From Calditrichia bacterium (GTDB lineage Bacteria > Calditrichota > Calditrichia > RBG-13-44-9 > J075): a DNA stretch of 64,000 nucleotides. A model generated the notes under the pieces. It saw only the letters and a program-made list of their open reading frames with translations. It was not told the origin of the DNA and ran no database searches. Shown in pieces: positions 24,645 to 32,793 of this stretch (position 1 is its first letter; each line of letters starts with the position of its first letter). The translations under genes were made by a program, and so were the position numbers. The stretch is from positions 124,001-188,000 of the forward strand of contig JACKAP010000006.1 of NCBI GenBank assembly GCA_020635015.1, given 5' to 3'.

Positions 24645-25700
24645 ATGCCCTATCGCCACATCTTATATTTTATAATTCTCGTTTCTTCGGCCATGTCAGC
24701 TCAGCATGCGACCCTTTCCGGCCGCATCAGCGATGCGAAGAGCGGTGAGCCGCTGGTTTCGGTGAACGTATTTTTTACCAATACGACCATCGGCGCCAGC
24801 ACCGGGCCGGACGGACGCTACCGCATCGACAATATCCCCCCGGGGAGCTACGAGTTGGTCGCCGCCATCGTCGGATACGAGCACCGTCAGATGATGGTGC
24901 GCCTGACGGCCGGGGCGCAAGCGGAACAGGACCTGGCGCTCACGCCCCGGGTATACAAGAGCGCGGAAGTGCGGGTCGAAGGCTCCCGGGCAGAGCATAA
25001 GGCCTGGCAGCGCAATTACAAGCGGTTTCAACGGGAATTCCTGGGAGCCACTCTCAATGCCTCCCAATGCCATATCCTGAACCCGGAAGTGCTGGATTTC
25101 GAAAACGATCCTTCAGGCATCCTGCTCGCCACCGCCGAAGCGCCGCTGGAAATCATGAACTACGCCCTCGGCTATAAAGCCTTTGTCATCCTGCTTTATT
25201 TCAGCTACACCGATCAGAGCTTCTCCTGCCGCTTCATGGCGCAGTTTAGTGAGCTGACCTCGCCGCAGCGCGATGAAGACTGGGCGGAAAAGCGCCGGGA
25301 AGCCTACCGCGGCTCCTTTCGCCATTTCCTCAATGCCCTGCGGGGCGGGCGGCTCAACGAGACGCGTTTCGCTATCTCCGCCACCCGCGGCACCGGGCGG
25401 GAGTATACCCGCCATCCTTTCCTCAGCCCGAGATGGCAAGCCCAACTGATATCGCCCGCGGCCGATTCCAGTGAGTGCCAGCTGCATTTTCCCTTTACGC
25501 TGGAAGTCTATTTTGACGGCGAAGGCGATGAATTGACCGGGCGTAAATACCAGCTTTCCTACCTTTCCCTCAGCAGCGATACGGTGACGGTCAGCCTCAA
25601 CGGTTACACCCCGCATACCGTGATGCGCTATGGCCGCTGGGGCAATGAGCGTTTTGCCGATATGCTGCCGCTCGACTATCAGCCACCGGCGCCCGATTAG
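24645..25700 (+). CDS. Secreted carboxypeptidase-regulatory-like domain protein
   Basis: 351 aa. A signal peptide (cleavage near SSAMSA-Q) is followed by a CarboxypepD_reg-like beta-sandwich (about 22-100: LSGRISDAKSGEPLVSVNVF, GPDGRYRIDNIPPGSYELVA). The remaining 240 residues match a Bacteroidetes-type family with FLGATLNASQCHILNPEVLD and AYRGSFRHFLNALRGG. In that phylum such proteins are envelope-associated and of unknown function. Its stop codon overlaps the convergent htpG stop by 2 bp, leaving no room for a separate terminator. Confidence 0.78.
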   Translation: MPYRHILYFIILVSSAMSAQHATLSGRISDAKSGEPLVSVNVFFTNTTIGASTGPDGRYRIDNIPPGSYELVAAIVGYEHRQMMVRLTAGAQAEQDLALTPRVYKSAEVRVEGSRAEHKAWQRNYKRFQREFLGATLNASQCHILNPEVLDFENDPSGILLATAEAPLEIMNYALGYKAFVILLYFSYTDQSFSCRFMAQFSELTSPQRDEDWAEKRREAYRGSFRHFLNALRGGRLNETRFAISATRGTGREYTRHPFLSPRWQAQLISPAADSSECQLHFPFTLEVYFDGEGDELTGRKYQLSYLSLSSDTVTVSLNGYTPHTVMRYGRWGNERFADMLPLDYQPPAPD

Positions 25701-27700
25701 CCTTTGGTGGCCTCCACCATCAGGTCGGTCATCCGCTGCACGAATTCGGATGGCGCACTGAGGCTGCCTTCCAGCAGCAGCGCGCCGTCATAGACCTGCA
25801 GGATCGCCTTGCGCAGCAGGGGATCGGCGCTGTCTGCCAGGTTCATCCGCGCGAGGTTCTTGATCAGCGGATGGGCGGTGTTGATCTCCAGAATTCGTTT
25901 GGAACCGGAGAAATCCTGCTGGAACATCTTCATCATCTTTTCCATCTGGGCATCCATACCGCTGTCTCCCACCACCAGGGTCGCCGGAGAATCGACCAGC
26001 CGCTTCGATTCCTGCACATTCTCCACCCGGTCGCCAAGGGTTTCCTTGAAGACGTCGATTAAGGACTTCGACAGGTTCTCGCTCAACCGTTCCGTCTCAT
26101 CCGCGTCACGCTGAAGATCGATGTCGGCTTTATCGATCGATTTCAACTGCTTTTCCTGGTATTGGCCGATGCCGGGAAGGATGAACACATCGATCGGATC
26201 GGACAGCAGCAGCACCTCGATATCCTTCTTGCGGAAATATTCCAGGTTGGGATTGCGCAGCAGCAACTCCCGCTTTTCCCCGGAAAGATAGTAGATCTCC
26301 TTCTGCTCGCTGCCCATCCGGCTGACGTAGTTCTTCAGGGAGGTGACGTCGCCGTCTTCGGTGACGGTCGATTCGAAGCGCAGCAGGTCCACCAGCCGTT
26401 CGCGGTTGCTGAAATCGGTGTTGAGCCCCAGTTTGAACAGCGGAGCGAAGGTTTTGTAAAAACGCTGGTATTTGGCGGGATCGTTCTTGGCCCAATCTTC
26501 CAGCAAGCCCAGCAGCTTGTTGGTCAGGATGCTGCGGATCTTGACCATCGCCGGGCTGCTCTGGGTCACCTCCCGGGAGACGTTCAGGGGCAGGTCTTCG
26601 GTATCCACCACCCCCTTGACGAAGCGCAGATACTCCGGCAGCAGGTCTTTGCAGTCATCCTGGATAAAGATTTTGTTCGTGTAGAGATGCACCGTGCGAT
26701 CATCCTCATGACGCAGGTGCAGGGGCGGGGCGGTCTGGGGGATGAAAAGCAGGGCCTTAAAGTTCACCGAGCCTTCGATCGAGAGGTGCAGGTGTCCCAT
26801 CGGGTCCTGGTAGTCGTTGCTGACAAATTTGTAAAACTCATTGAGCTGCTCTTCTTTCAACTCGCTCTTCTGCTTGTGCCACAGCGCTTCCACCCGGTTG
26901 ACCTCCTGGCTGTTGAGGAGGATCGGGAAGTCGACGAAATTGGAATACTTGTTGATGATATGCCGGATGCGCTGCTCTTCAGCAAATTCGTCGGCATCCG
27001 CTTTCAGCTTGAAGTAGATCCGGGTGCCGCGGGTTGGTTTGTCGATCTCCTCGATGGTGTAGGTGCCCTCGCCGGAAGAGTGCCAGCGGTATCCCTGGCT
27101 GTCCGGGTCGGCGTGGCGGGTTTCGATGGTCACCTCGTCGGTCACCATAAACACCGAATAGAATCCCACCCCGAACTGCCCGATCAGATTGGCGTCGATC
27201 TTCTGGTCCTTCTGTGCCTTTAGCTGCTGAACAAACTCCATCGTGCCGGAGCTGGCCACGGTGCCGATACGCTTGATCAGGTCGTCGCGGGTCATCCCGA
27301 TGCCGCTGTCCTCGATGGTGATACTTTTCTCTTCGCTGTTCAGTGTGATCCGGACATTCAATTTGGCCTCGGCATCCAGCACATTTGGGTCGGTCAGCAT
27401 GCGGAAGCGCACCTTGTTGAGCGCATCGGAGGCATTGGAGATCAGCTCCCGCAAAAACACTTCCGGATGGGTGTAGAGGGAATGAATGATCAGGTGCAGC
27501 AGTTGCTTCAACTCTGCCTGATATTCGAACTGCTGAACCCCGGATTTTCCGGCAGCGGCTTTTTTAGCCTTGCTTTTGGGTTTGGCTTTTGCGTCGGTCT
27601 TGGCGGAATCCTCTGCCGTTTTTGGGGATTTGGCTTTTGCGTCGGTCTTGGCGGAATCCTCTACCGTTTTGTGGGTGTCTTTATCTTTAGCTGTGCTCAT
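25697..27700 (-). CDS. htpG: Chaperone HtpG (Hsp90) with an unusual N-terminal extension
   Basis: 667 aa from the ATG preceded by AAAGGAG; an in-frame ATG 50 codons upstream lies in a repeat. The GHKL ATPase domain begins near residue 52: ELKQLLHLIIHSLYTHPEVF, ELISNASDALNK (Asn Bergerat motif), DSGIGMTRDDL and GQFGVGFYSVF. Middle and C-terminal Hsp90 domains follow to the end. Compared with E. coli HtpG (624 aa) it carries about 45 extra N-terminal residues rich in Lys, Ala, Asp and Thr, containing a 16-residue duplication (DSAKTDAKAK twice). A perfect 26-bp hairpin lies 43 nt upstream. No CIRCE element is seen. Confidence 0.95.
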   Translation of the reverse strand: MSTAKDKDTHKTVEDSAKTDAKAKSPKTAEDSAKTDAKAKPKSKAKKAAAGKSGVQQFEYQAELKQLLHLIIHSLYTHPEVFLRELISNASDALNKVRFRMLTDPNVLDAEAKLNVRITLNSEEKSITIEDSGIGMTRDDLIKRIGTVASSGTMEFVQQLKAQKDQKIDANLIGQFGVGFYSVFMVTDEVTIETRHADPDSQGYRWHSSGEGTYTIEEIDKPTRGTRIYFKLKADADEFAEEQRIRHIINKYSNFVDFPILLNSQEVNRVEALWHKQKSELKEEQLNEFYKFVSNDYQDPMGHLHLSIEGSVNFKALLFIPQTAPPLHLRHEDDRTVHLYTNKIFIQDDCKDLLPEYLRFVKGVVDTEDLPLNVSREVTQSSPAMVKIRSILTNKLLGLLEDWAKNDPAKYQRFYKTFAPLFKLGLNTDFSNRERLVDLLRFESTVTEDGDVTSLKNYVSRMGSEQKEIYYLSGEKRELLLRNPNLEYFRKKDIEVLLLSDPIDVFILPGIGQYQEKQLKSIDKADIDLQRDADETERLSENLSKSLIDVFKETLGDRVENVQESKRLVDSPATLVVGDSGMDAQMEKMMKMFQQDFSGSKRILEINTAHPLIKNLARMNLADSADPLLRKAILQVYDGALLLEGSLSAPSEFVQRMTDLMVEATKG
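27581..27670 (-). repeat. 48-bp direct duplication inside the htpG N-terminus
   Basis: Two 42-bp copies (27581-27622 and 27629-27670), differing at one base, repeat with a 48-bp period and encode the duplicated DSAKTDAKAK segment. The length keeps the reading frame. Confidence 0.9.
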
Positions 27701-27743
27701 CCCGGTCTCCTTTGTCGGTAATGTTGTTGATTTACGAATGTCC

Positions 27744-27802
27744 TTGCAGGTGTGGTCATTGCGCGCCGCGTGGTTTGCGGCGCGCAATGACCACACCTGC
27801 AA
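27744..27802. repeat. Perfect 26-bp inverted repeat, 7-nt loop (CATTGCG family) in a divergent promoter region
   Basis: Arms 27744-27769 and 27777-27802 are exact complements (left arm TTGCAGGTGTGGTCATTGCG...), with loop GTGGTTT. It shares GTCATTGCG and GCGGCGCG words with the dispersed CATTGCGAG family but is fully symmetrical here. It sits between the divergent htpG and GNAT genes. Confidence 0.9.
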
Positions 27803-27958
27803 TAACCTATTCCAACCGGCTAATTTAAAGCCTTTCCTTCCCGATTTCAAGTCCGGGAACGCAAATTGTCGCCGGAAGGGGGCCGATGAGATTAACGCTT
27901 TGTTTTCAAAGGCGTTTTGGTTAATTTATGCCGGTTTAATCATCAGGGAAAGGGTGAT

Positions 27959-28501
27959 ATGATTGCGCTTCAACCTTTCACGCGGGACGATATTCCGCGT
28001 TTAACCGGTTGGATCGACTCCGAGGCGGCACTGATTCAGTGGAGCGGACAGCGTTTCAGCTACCCCCTGGAGCCGTCAGCATTCGAGGCCTACCTGCAGG
28101 AAGCGGAAACCGACCCGCATGAACATCATCTTTTCAATGTGGTGGCGCAGGACAACGGCGAGGTGATCGGGCATGTGGAATTAATCGTGATTGCCCCGCA
28201 TCGGCGGCAGGGCCACATCTGCCGGGTGTTGATCGCTCCCAAAGCGCGCCAGGGAAAAGGCTACGGCACCGCGGTGATGCGCCGGATCGCGGAGATGGGA
28301 TTCCGCGAATTGGGTTTGAAAAAAATCAGCCTGAACGTGATCATCTTCAACCTGGCGGCGATCGCCTGTTATAAAAAAGTCGGGTTTACGGTCGAAAAGG
28401 TTATGGAAGAAAATCTGCGCATCGGCGAGAAAAAATGGAGCAGTTATCACATGGCCCTGACTGAGGACGCCTGGCAGGATCATTTGGAGCAGGATGGGTG
28501 A
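27959..28501 (+). CDS. GNAT-family N-acetyltransferase (RimJ/RimL-like)
   Basis: 180 aa from an ATG preceded by AAAGGGTGAT. The acetyl-CoA-binding motif A is CRVLIAPKARQGKGYGTAVM (the RxGxG pyrophosphate loop appears as RQGKGYG), followed by motif B LNVIIFNLAAIACYKKVGF. The N-terminal FTRDDIPRLTGWID and the overall layout match RimJ/RimL-type transferases, which acetylate ribosomal proteins, tRNA-linked or small-molecule amines. Nothing nearby identifies the substrate. Confidence 0.85.
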   Translation: MIALQPFTRDDIPRLTGWIDSEAALIQWSGQRFSYPLEPSAFEAYLQEAETDPHEHHLFNVVAQDNGEVIGHVELIVIAPHRRQGHICRVLIAPKARQGKGYGTAVMRRIAEMGFRELGLKKISLNVIIFNLAAIACYKKVGFTVEKVMEENLRIGEKKWSSYHMALTEDAWQDHLEQDG

Positions 28502-28503
28502 TT

Positions 28504-28625
28504 GGATATTGGTTGTTAGCCATTGGTCGTTGGTTCTTGGTTATCGGTCGGCGCTGATGACCAGCTGTCAGTTCACCAAAAACCAAAAACCAAAAACCAA
28601 CGACCAACTACCAACGACCAACAGC
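28504..28625. repeat. Low-complexity inverted repeat of TTGGTTGTT / AACCAACGACC words
   Basis: The left half is TTGG-rich (TTGGTTGTTAGCC, TTGGTCGTTGG), and the right half contains CAAAAACC repeats and ACCAACGACC twice, which are complementary words. The centre contains GACCAGCTGTC. It fills the 178-nt gap before the PPK2 gene except for the last 55 nt. Confidence 0.75.
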
Positions 28626-28679
28626 CATGTTTTTCAACTTGACCAAATATTGTTTACGATAAACTGATCCGGAGCAACC

Positions 28680-30176
28680 ATGCTGGCACAAATCGATCTC
28701 TCCCGCAAAATCGACAAAACCGAATATAAAACGGTTATGGAGGAGCTGTCACGGCGGCTGGCGGCGCTGCAGCGGGAGGCGATTCAGTTAAAGATCCCGA
28801 TTGTGGTGGTCTTCGAAGGCTGGGATGCCGCGGGTAAAGGTACGCTGATCAACCAGTTGATCCTGACCCTGGATCCCCGGCATTTCTCGGTTTTTTCCAC
28901 CCTGCAGCCCGGCGAGGAAGAAATTCACCGCCCCTTCCTGTGGCGCTTCTGGATCAAGACGCCGGCCAAAGGCCGCATGACCATCTTCGATCGCAGCTGG
29001 TACCACCGGGTGCTGTTAAATCGGGTGGAGAAGCATAAAACTCTGAAAAATTTCGATTGGGACACTGCCCATCATGAGATCAACAGCTTTGAACGTCAGC
29101 TAACCGATGACGGCAATGTGATCGTCAAGTTTTTCCTGCATATTTCCAAGAAGACCCAGCGCGACCGTTTCGCGAAATTGGAGAAGACCGCTTCGATGTC
29201 CTGGCGGGTGTCCAAAGGCGATTGGTCGCGGCATAAGAAATACGACAAATATCTGCTGGCGCTGGAAGAATTGCTGGCCAAAACCGATACCGATTATGCG
29301 CCCTGGACGATCGTCGAATCTCACGACCGCCGTTTCGCCACGGTGAAGATCTTCAAGGCGGTGATCAAAACCCTGGAGGAGCGAATTGCCGGGGTGAAGG
29401 CGCAGGCTTCCCAAAAGCAGAATGGTGCCAAAGTTGTAACCAATGGCGATAACGATGGCATGACCGTTTCCATCCTGAACCGGGTGGATCTTTCACCTGC
29501 GCTGGAAAAGGCGGATTATCTCAAAAAGGTCAAAAAATACCAGGAGCGGATCCGCGATCTGGAGCATGAGGTTTACGTCAAGCGGATCCCGGTGGTGATC
29601 GTCTACGAGGGCTGGGATGCCGCCGGCAAGGGCGGCAATATCAAGCGCCTGACCCAGCACATGGATCCCCGGGGATATGAGGTAATCCCGATTGCCGCGC
29701 CCAACGATATCGAGAAGCGCCACCATTACCTCTGGCGTTTCTGGCAGGAGATGCCCAAAGCCGGGCATATCGCGATCTTCGACCGCTCCTGGTACGGCCG
29801 GGTGCTGGTGGAGCGGGTGGAAGGATTTTGTACCCCGGAAGAATACAAGCGCGCCTACCGGGAAATCAATGAGATGGAGGAACACCTGGCCAATTACGGC
29901 ACTGTGCTGGTAAAGTTCTGGCTGCAGATCGACAAAGAGGAGCAGTTGCGGCGATTTACCGAACGCAAAAATTCGCCTTTTAAAAGCTGGAAGCTTACTG
30001 ATGAAGACTGGCGCAACCGGGAAAAATGGGATATCTATCAGGATGCGGTGGAGGAGATGCTCTTCCGCACCAGTTCGCCCCATGCCCGCTGGACCATCGT
30101 GGAATCCAATTCAAAATATTATGCCCGGCTGAAAGCGTTGAAAACGGTGATCGGCGCGATTGAAGCAAAATTGTAA
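28680..30176 (+). CDS. pap: Polyphosphate:AMP phosphotransferase (two-domain PPK2)
   Basis: 498 aa made of two PPK2 modules, the layout of class II PPK2 (PAP), which transfers phosphate from polyphosphate to AMP to give ADP. Module 1 has the Walker A segment FEGWDAAGKGTLINQ (45-59) and the Walker B/lid FDRSWYHRVL; module 2 repeats them as YEGWDAAGKGGNIKR (about residue 305) and FDRSWYGRVL. Both modules keep the Lys and Asp residues, whereas in characterised PAPs typically only the C-terminal one is active. A CCGGAGC site precedes the ATG. It is the first of four co-directional genes: a CHAD protein, a ParA ATPase and a SixA phosphatase follow. Confidence 0.93.
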   Translation: MLAQIDLSRKIDKTEYKTVMEELSRRLAALQREAIQLKIPIVVVFEGWDAAGKGTLINQLILTLDPRHFSVFSTLQPGEEEIHRPFLWRFWIKTPAKGRMTIFDRSWYHRVLLNRVEKHKTLKNFDWDTAHHEINSFERQLTDDGNVIVKFFLHISKKTQRDRFAKLEKTASMSWRVSKGDWSRHKKYDKYLLALEELLAKTDTDYAPWTIVESHDRRFATVKIFKAVIKTLEERIAGVKAQASQKQNGAKVVTNGDNDGMTVSILNRVDLSPALEKADYLKKVKKYQERIRDLEHEVYVKRIPVVIVYEGWDAAGKGGNIKRLTQHMDPRGYEVIPIAAPNDIEKRHHYLWRFWQEMPKAGHIAIFDRSWYGRVLVERVEGFCTPEEYKRAYREINEMEEHLANYGTVLVKFWLQIDKEEQLRRFTERKNSPFKSWKLTDEDWRNREKWDIYQDAVEEMLFRTSSPHARWTIVESNSKYYARLKALKTVIGAIEAKL

Positions 30177-30228
30177 CCAAACGGAAGTGATATTGTAGCA
30201 GTTGTGTCGATGCTATGATGTTTATATT

Positions 30229-31752
30229 ATGGCGATGAAAATATACCAGGATCCGGCCGGTGAGTGGCTGAATGAGGCCGATATCACCGCTTTGCTGGCA
30301 GAGCGTTTTCCGGTGGAAGCAGGCAGCCGGCGGCAGCGCCGCATTTCATATTATGATAGCTTTGATTGGCGTCTCTACCGGAAATCCCTCGCTTTGATCC
30401 AATCCGGGCAGCAGTGGGAATTGGTCGACCTGAATGCGGGCGAAACAGTTCTGGCCAAGGCGGCTCACCGCGGCGCAGCCCGTTTTGCCGAAGATTTTCC
30501 GGAGAGCGATCTCAAGGTCCGGCTGGGAAAAATTCTGGAGATGCGGGCGCTGCTGCAGTTGTGCGAGGTACGGATAGAGGAGGAGTACTTCCGGATGCTC
30601 GACGGCCGGCAGAAGACCGTGGCGCGGGTGATCCGCACCCGGATGGCGGCAGGACCGGATGAAGCCGGCTGCTTTCTCCGGATAAGTCCGCTGCGCGGTT
30701 ATCAAGCAGCGGCCCGGGAGGTGGAAGTTCTTCTGGAAGAAAAGCAACTGGCGCACCGGGAAACCTCGATGTATCAGCTGGCCCTGAAGCTGAGCGGAAA
30801 ACAGCCCGGCGACTATTCCTCAAAATTTGCGATCGAACTTCCGCCGGAATTGCCTGCCGCCGCAGCGCTGCAGCGTATATTACGAGAGCTGCGCGAGGTT
30901 ATGCAGCAGAACGAACCCGGGGTAATCGCCGATATCGACAGCGAATTCTTACACGATTTCCGGGTGGCGGTGCGCCGTACCCGCTCTGCCCTGGGGCAAT
31001 TGAAGGGGGTCTTTGCGGCGGAGCGCCTGGCCCAGTTCCGCAGCGACTTCGCCGAGATCGGCAAGGCCACCAATCTGCTGCGCGATCTCGATGTTTACCT
31101 GCTCGACCGCCGGCACTACGAAGCCATGCTGCCGGAGACGCTGCAGGGAGCGCTGGCGCCGCTGTTTACCCACCTGGAGGCCGAGCGCGGGAAGGCCCTT
31201 CGGCAGGTGACGGATATGCTGCGCAGCCGGCGCTATGCCCGGCAGATGGCGCGTTGGGAAGCCTTTCTGGCGCAGGAAGCCGACAGCGCGCCTGGCCCGG
31301 ACGCCGGCCGGCCGGTGATCGAGCTGGCCCGGGAGCGGATCCGGCAGCGCTATCAGCGGATATTAAAGCGCGGAGGAAAAATCAACCAGCGCAGCCCGGA
31401 CGCCAAGCTGCACCGCCTGCGCATCGATTGTAAAAAGTTGCGTTATTTGCTGGAGTTCTTCAACAGCCTGTTTCCCGGCGAAAAAATGTCGCGACTGATC
31501 AAGCAGCTCAAAAAACTGCAGAATCACCTTGGCCGGTTCCAGGATATCTGCGTGCAGGAAGAAGCCCTGCTCGCTTTTGCCGGCGCCATGCCCGGCGGAA
31601 GTGATGACAGCGACCGCACGACCCTGCTGGCGATCGGTTGCCTGGTGGGAATGCTCCATCAGCAGAAGCAGGAGGTGCGCAGTCACTTTGCGGAGACGTT
31701 CGAAGATTTTGCTACAGCGGAGAATGGGGAGCTTTGGGCGCATAGGGCATAG
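30229..31752 (+). CDS. CHAD-domain protein with a degenerate CYTH-like N-terminus
   Basis: 507 aa from MAMKIYQD, 52 bp after pap. The N-terminal 200 residues contain SYYDSFDWRLYRKSLALI and other CYTH-like strands, but lack the metal-binding ExExK signature, so triphosphatase activity is doubtful. The CHAD domain (about 215-500) has two helical repeats with the basic surface motifs HDFRVAVRRTRSALGQL and LHRLRIDCKKLRYLLEFF. CHAD domains bind polyphosphate and localise to polyphosphate granules. The neighbouring PPK2 supports the same role. It most likely binds granules or polyP chains rather than acting as an enzyme. Its stop codon is followed immediately by a dispersed repeat. Confidence 0.88.
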   Translation: MAMKIYQDPAGEWLNEADITALLAERFPVEAGSRRQRRISYYDSFDWRLYRKSLALIQSGQQWELVDLNAGETVLAKAAHRGAARFAEDFPESDLKVRLGKILEMRALLQLCEVRIEEEYFRMLDGRQKTVARVIRTRMAAGPDEAGCFLRISPLRGYQAAAREVEVLLEEKQLAHRETSMYQLALKLSGKQPGDYSSKFAIELPPELPAAAALQRILRELREVMQQNEPGVIADIDSEFLHDFRVAVRRTRSALGQLKGVFAAERLAQFRSDFAEIGKATNLLRDLDVYLLDRRHYEAMLPETLQGALAPLFTHLEAERGKALRQVTDMLRSRRYARQMARWEAFLAQEADSAPGPDAGRPVIELARERIRQRYQRILKRGGKINQRSPDAKLHRLRIDCKKLRYLLEFFNSLFPGEKMSRLIKQLKKLQNHLGRFQDICVQEEALLAFAGAMPGGSDDSDRTTLLAIGCLVGMLHQQKQEVRSHFAETFEDFATAENGELWAHRA

Positions 31753-31852
31753 GGAAAGACGCATGGGGCATGGAGTATGGTGTATTACAGTGCTGGTGTC
31801 GAGCCCTTTGCTTCCACAATCCGGCGCCATGCCCCATGCCCCATGCAAAAAA
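31739..31852. repeat. Dispersed palindromic element, GCATGGG family, copy 3
   Basis: Begins in the last codons of the CHAD gene with GCATAGGGCATAGGG, then GCATGGGGCATGGAG, a diverged core with GTGTATTACAGTGCTGG, and ends CCATGCCCCATGCCCCATGC. It has the same orientation as copy 1 (5766-5855). Confidence 0.85.
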
Positions 31853-31900
31853 GCAACGATTATGACCTGATCTAAAATAAGTGCCAAAACGAGCGCTAAG

Positions 31901-32653
31901 ATGAAAACCATCGCACTATATCACATCAAAGGAGGGGTCGGAAAAACCGCCGCGGCGGTGAACCTGGCTTACCTGGCCGCCCGGGATGGGGCCAGAACCC
32001 TGATCTGCGATCTCGATCCCCAAAGCGCCACCACCTTCTATTTCCGGGTTAAGCCGAAGTTCAAATCCGGCACCCGGGGATTTATCAAGGGAGGCGAATT
32101 TCTGGAGAATAACATCAAAGGCACCGACTATCCCAACCTCGATCTGCTGCCCGGCGACCTGGCTTTCCGCAACCTTGATATTGCCTTCGACCGTCACAAA
32201 AAACCCACTCGGCGTCTGTGTAAGGCCCTGGGCTCTCTGGAGACGGCGTATGATTATATCTTTCTCGATTGCCCTCCGACCATCACCCTGCTGGCGGAGA
32301 ATATTTTCAATGCCGCTGACATGGTGTTGGTGCCGGTGATTCCCACCACACTGTCGATGCGCAGCTATCTGCAACTGCGCCGGTTTTTTAAAAACGGGCA
32401 TTTTGAGAAAGATAAACTTCTGGCCTTCTTTTCCATGGTCGAATCCCGCAAGCGATTGCACCGGGAGGTGATGGGGCAGTTGCGCCAGCGTTTTAACGGC
32501 GTGCTGGAAGGGGTCATTCCCTACCTGTCCGATGTAGAGCGAATGGGTATCCACCGCGAGCCGGTCTGTGCAACCCTGAACAGCTCCATGGCCTCGCACG
32601 CGTATCAGAAGCTGTGGCGGGAGGTGGAGGGAAAATTGCGGTTGATGGGTTGA
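31901..32653 (+). CDS. Orphan ParA/MinD-type ATPase
   Basis: 250 aa. The deviant Walker A KGGVGKT (10-16) has the signature lysine of the ParA superfamily; the A' region is DLDPQSATT and Walker B is YIFLDCPP. No ParB, no N-terminal HTH and no parS-like site are nearby, so this is not a chromosome or plasmid partition pair. Orphan ParAs of this size position cargo such as carboxysomes (McdA), chemoreceptor clusters or storage granules on the nucleoid. The flanking CHAD, PPK2 and SixA genes suggest polyphosphate granules as cargo; that is inference. The last codons and the stop lie inside an inverted repeat. Confidence 0.88.
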   Translation: MKTIALYHIKGGVGKTAAAVNLAYLAARDGARTLICDLDPQSATTFYFRVKPKFKSGTRGFIKGGEFLENNIKGTDYPNLDLLPGDLAFRNLDIAFDRHKKPTRRLCKALGSLETAYDYIFLDCPPTITLLAENIFNAADMVLVPVIPTTLSMRSYLQLRRFFKNGHFEKDKLLAFFSMVESRKRLHREVMGQLRQRFNGVLEGVIPYLSDVERMGIHREPVCATLNSSMASHAYQKLWREVEGKLRLMG

Positions 32654-32725
32654 TGGTTGTATGCGCGTAGGGTAGGGTCGCGGCCCTACCCTACTACCTC
32701 CGTTTTTCCCCATCAACCCATCAAC
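32641..32725. repeat. Nested inverted repeat overlapping the parA-like stop codon
   Basis: Outer arms GTTGATGGGTTGATGG and CCCATCAACCCATCAAC enclose an inner stem GTAGGGTAGGG/CCCTACCCTAC. The outer words match 23214-23314 and the inner stem matches the palindrome at 13768-13789. The last codons of the ATPase gene are repeat sequence. Confidence 0.88.
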
Positions 32726-32793
32726 AAATACTCTGATCAAATGCAAAACACAAAACTTATCAAAGATATCCATAAACGAAAGGATCTCAGGCT

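Noticed and set aside
27701..27802. CIRCE heat-shock operator upstream of htpG
   Set aside because: The inverted repeat there does not contain TTAGCACTC/GAGTGCTAA and has a 26-bp stem with a 7-nt loop, unlike the 9-9-9 CIRCE layout.
31901..32653. Chromosome or plasmid ParABS partition locus
   Set aside because: No ParB homologue follows, I saw no parS-like palindrome, and the neighbours are polyphosphate-related.
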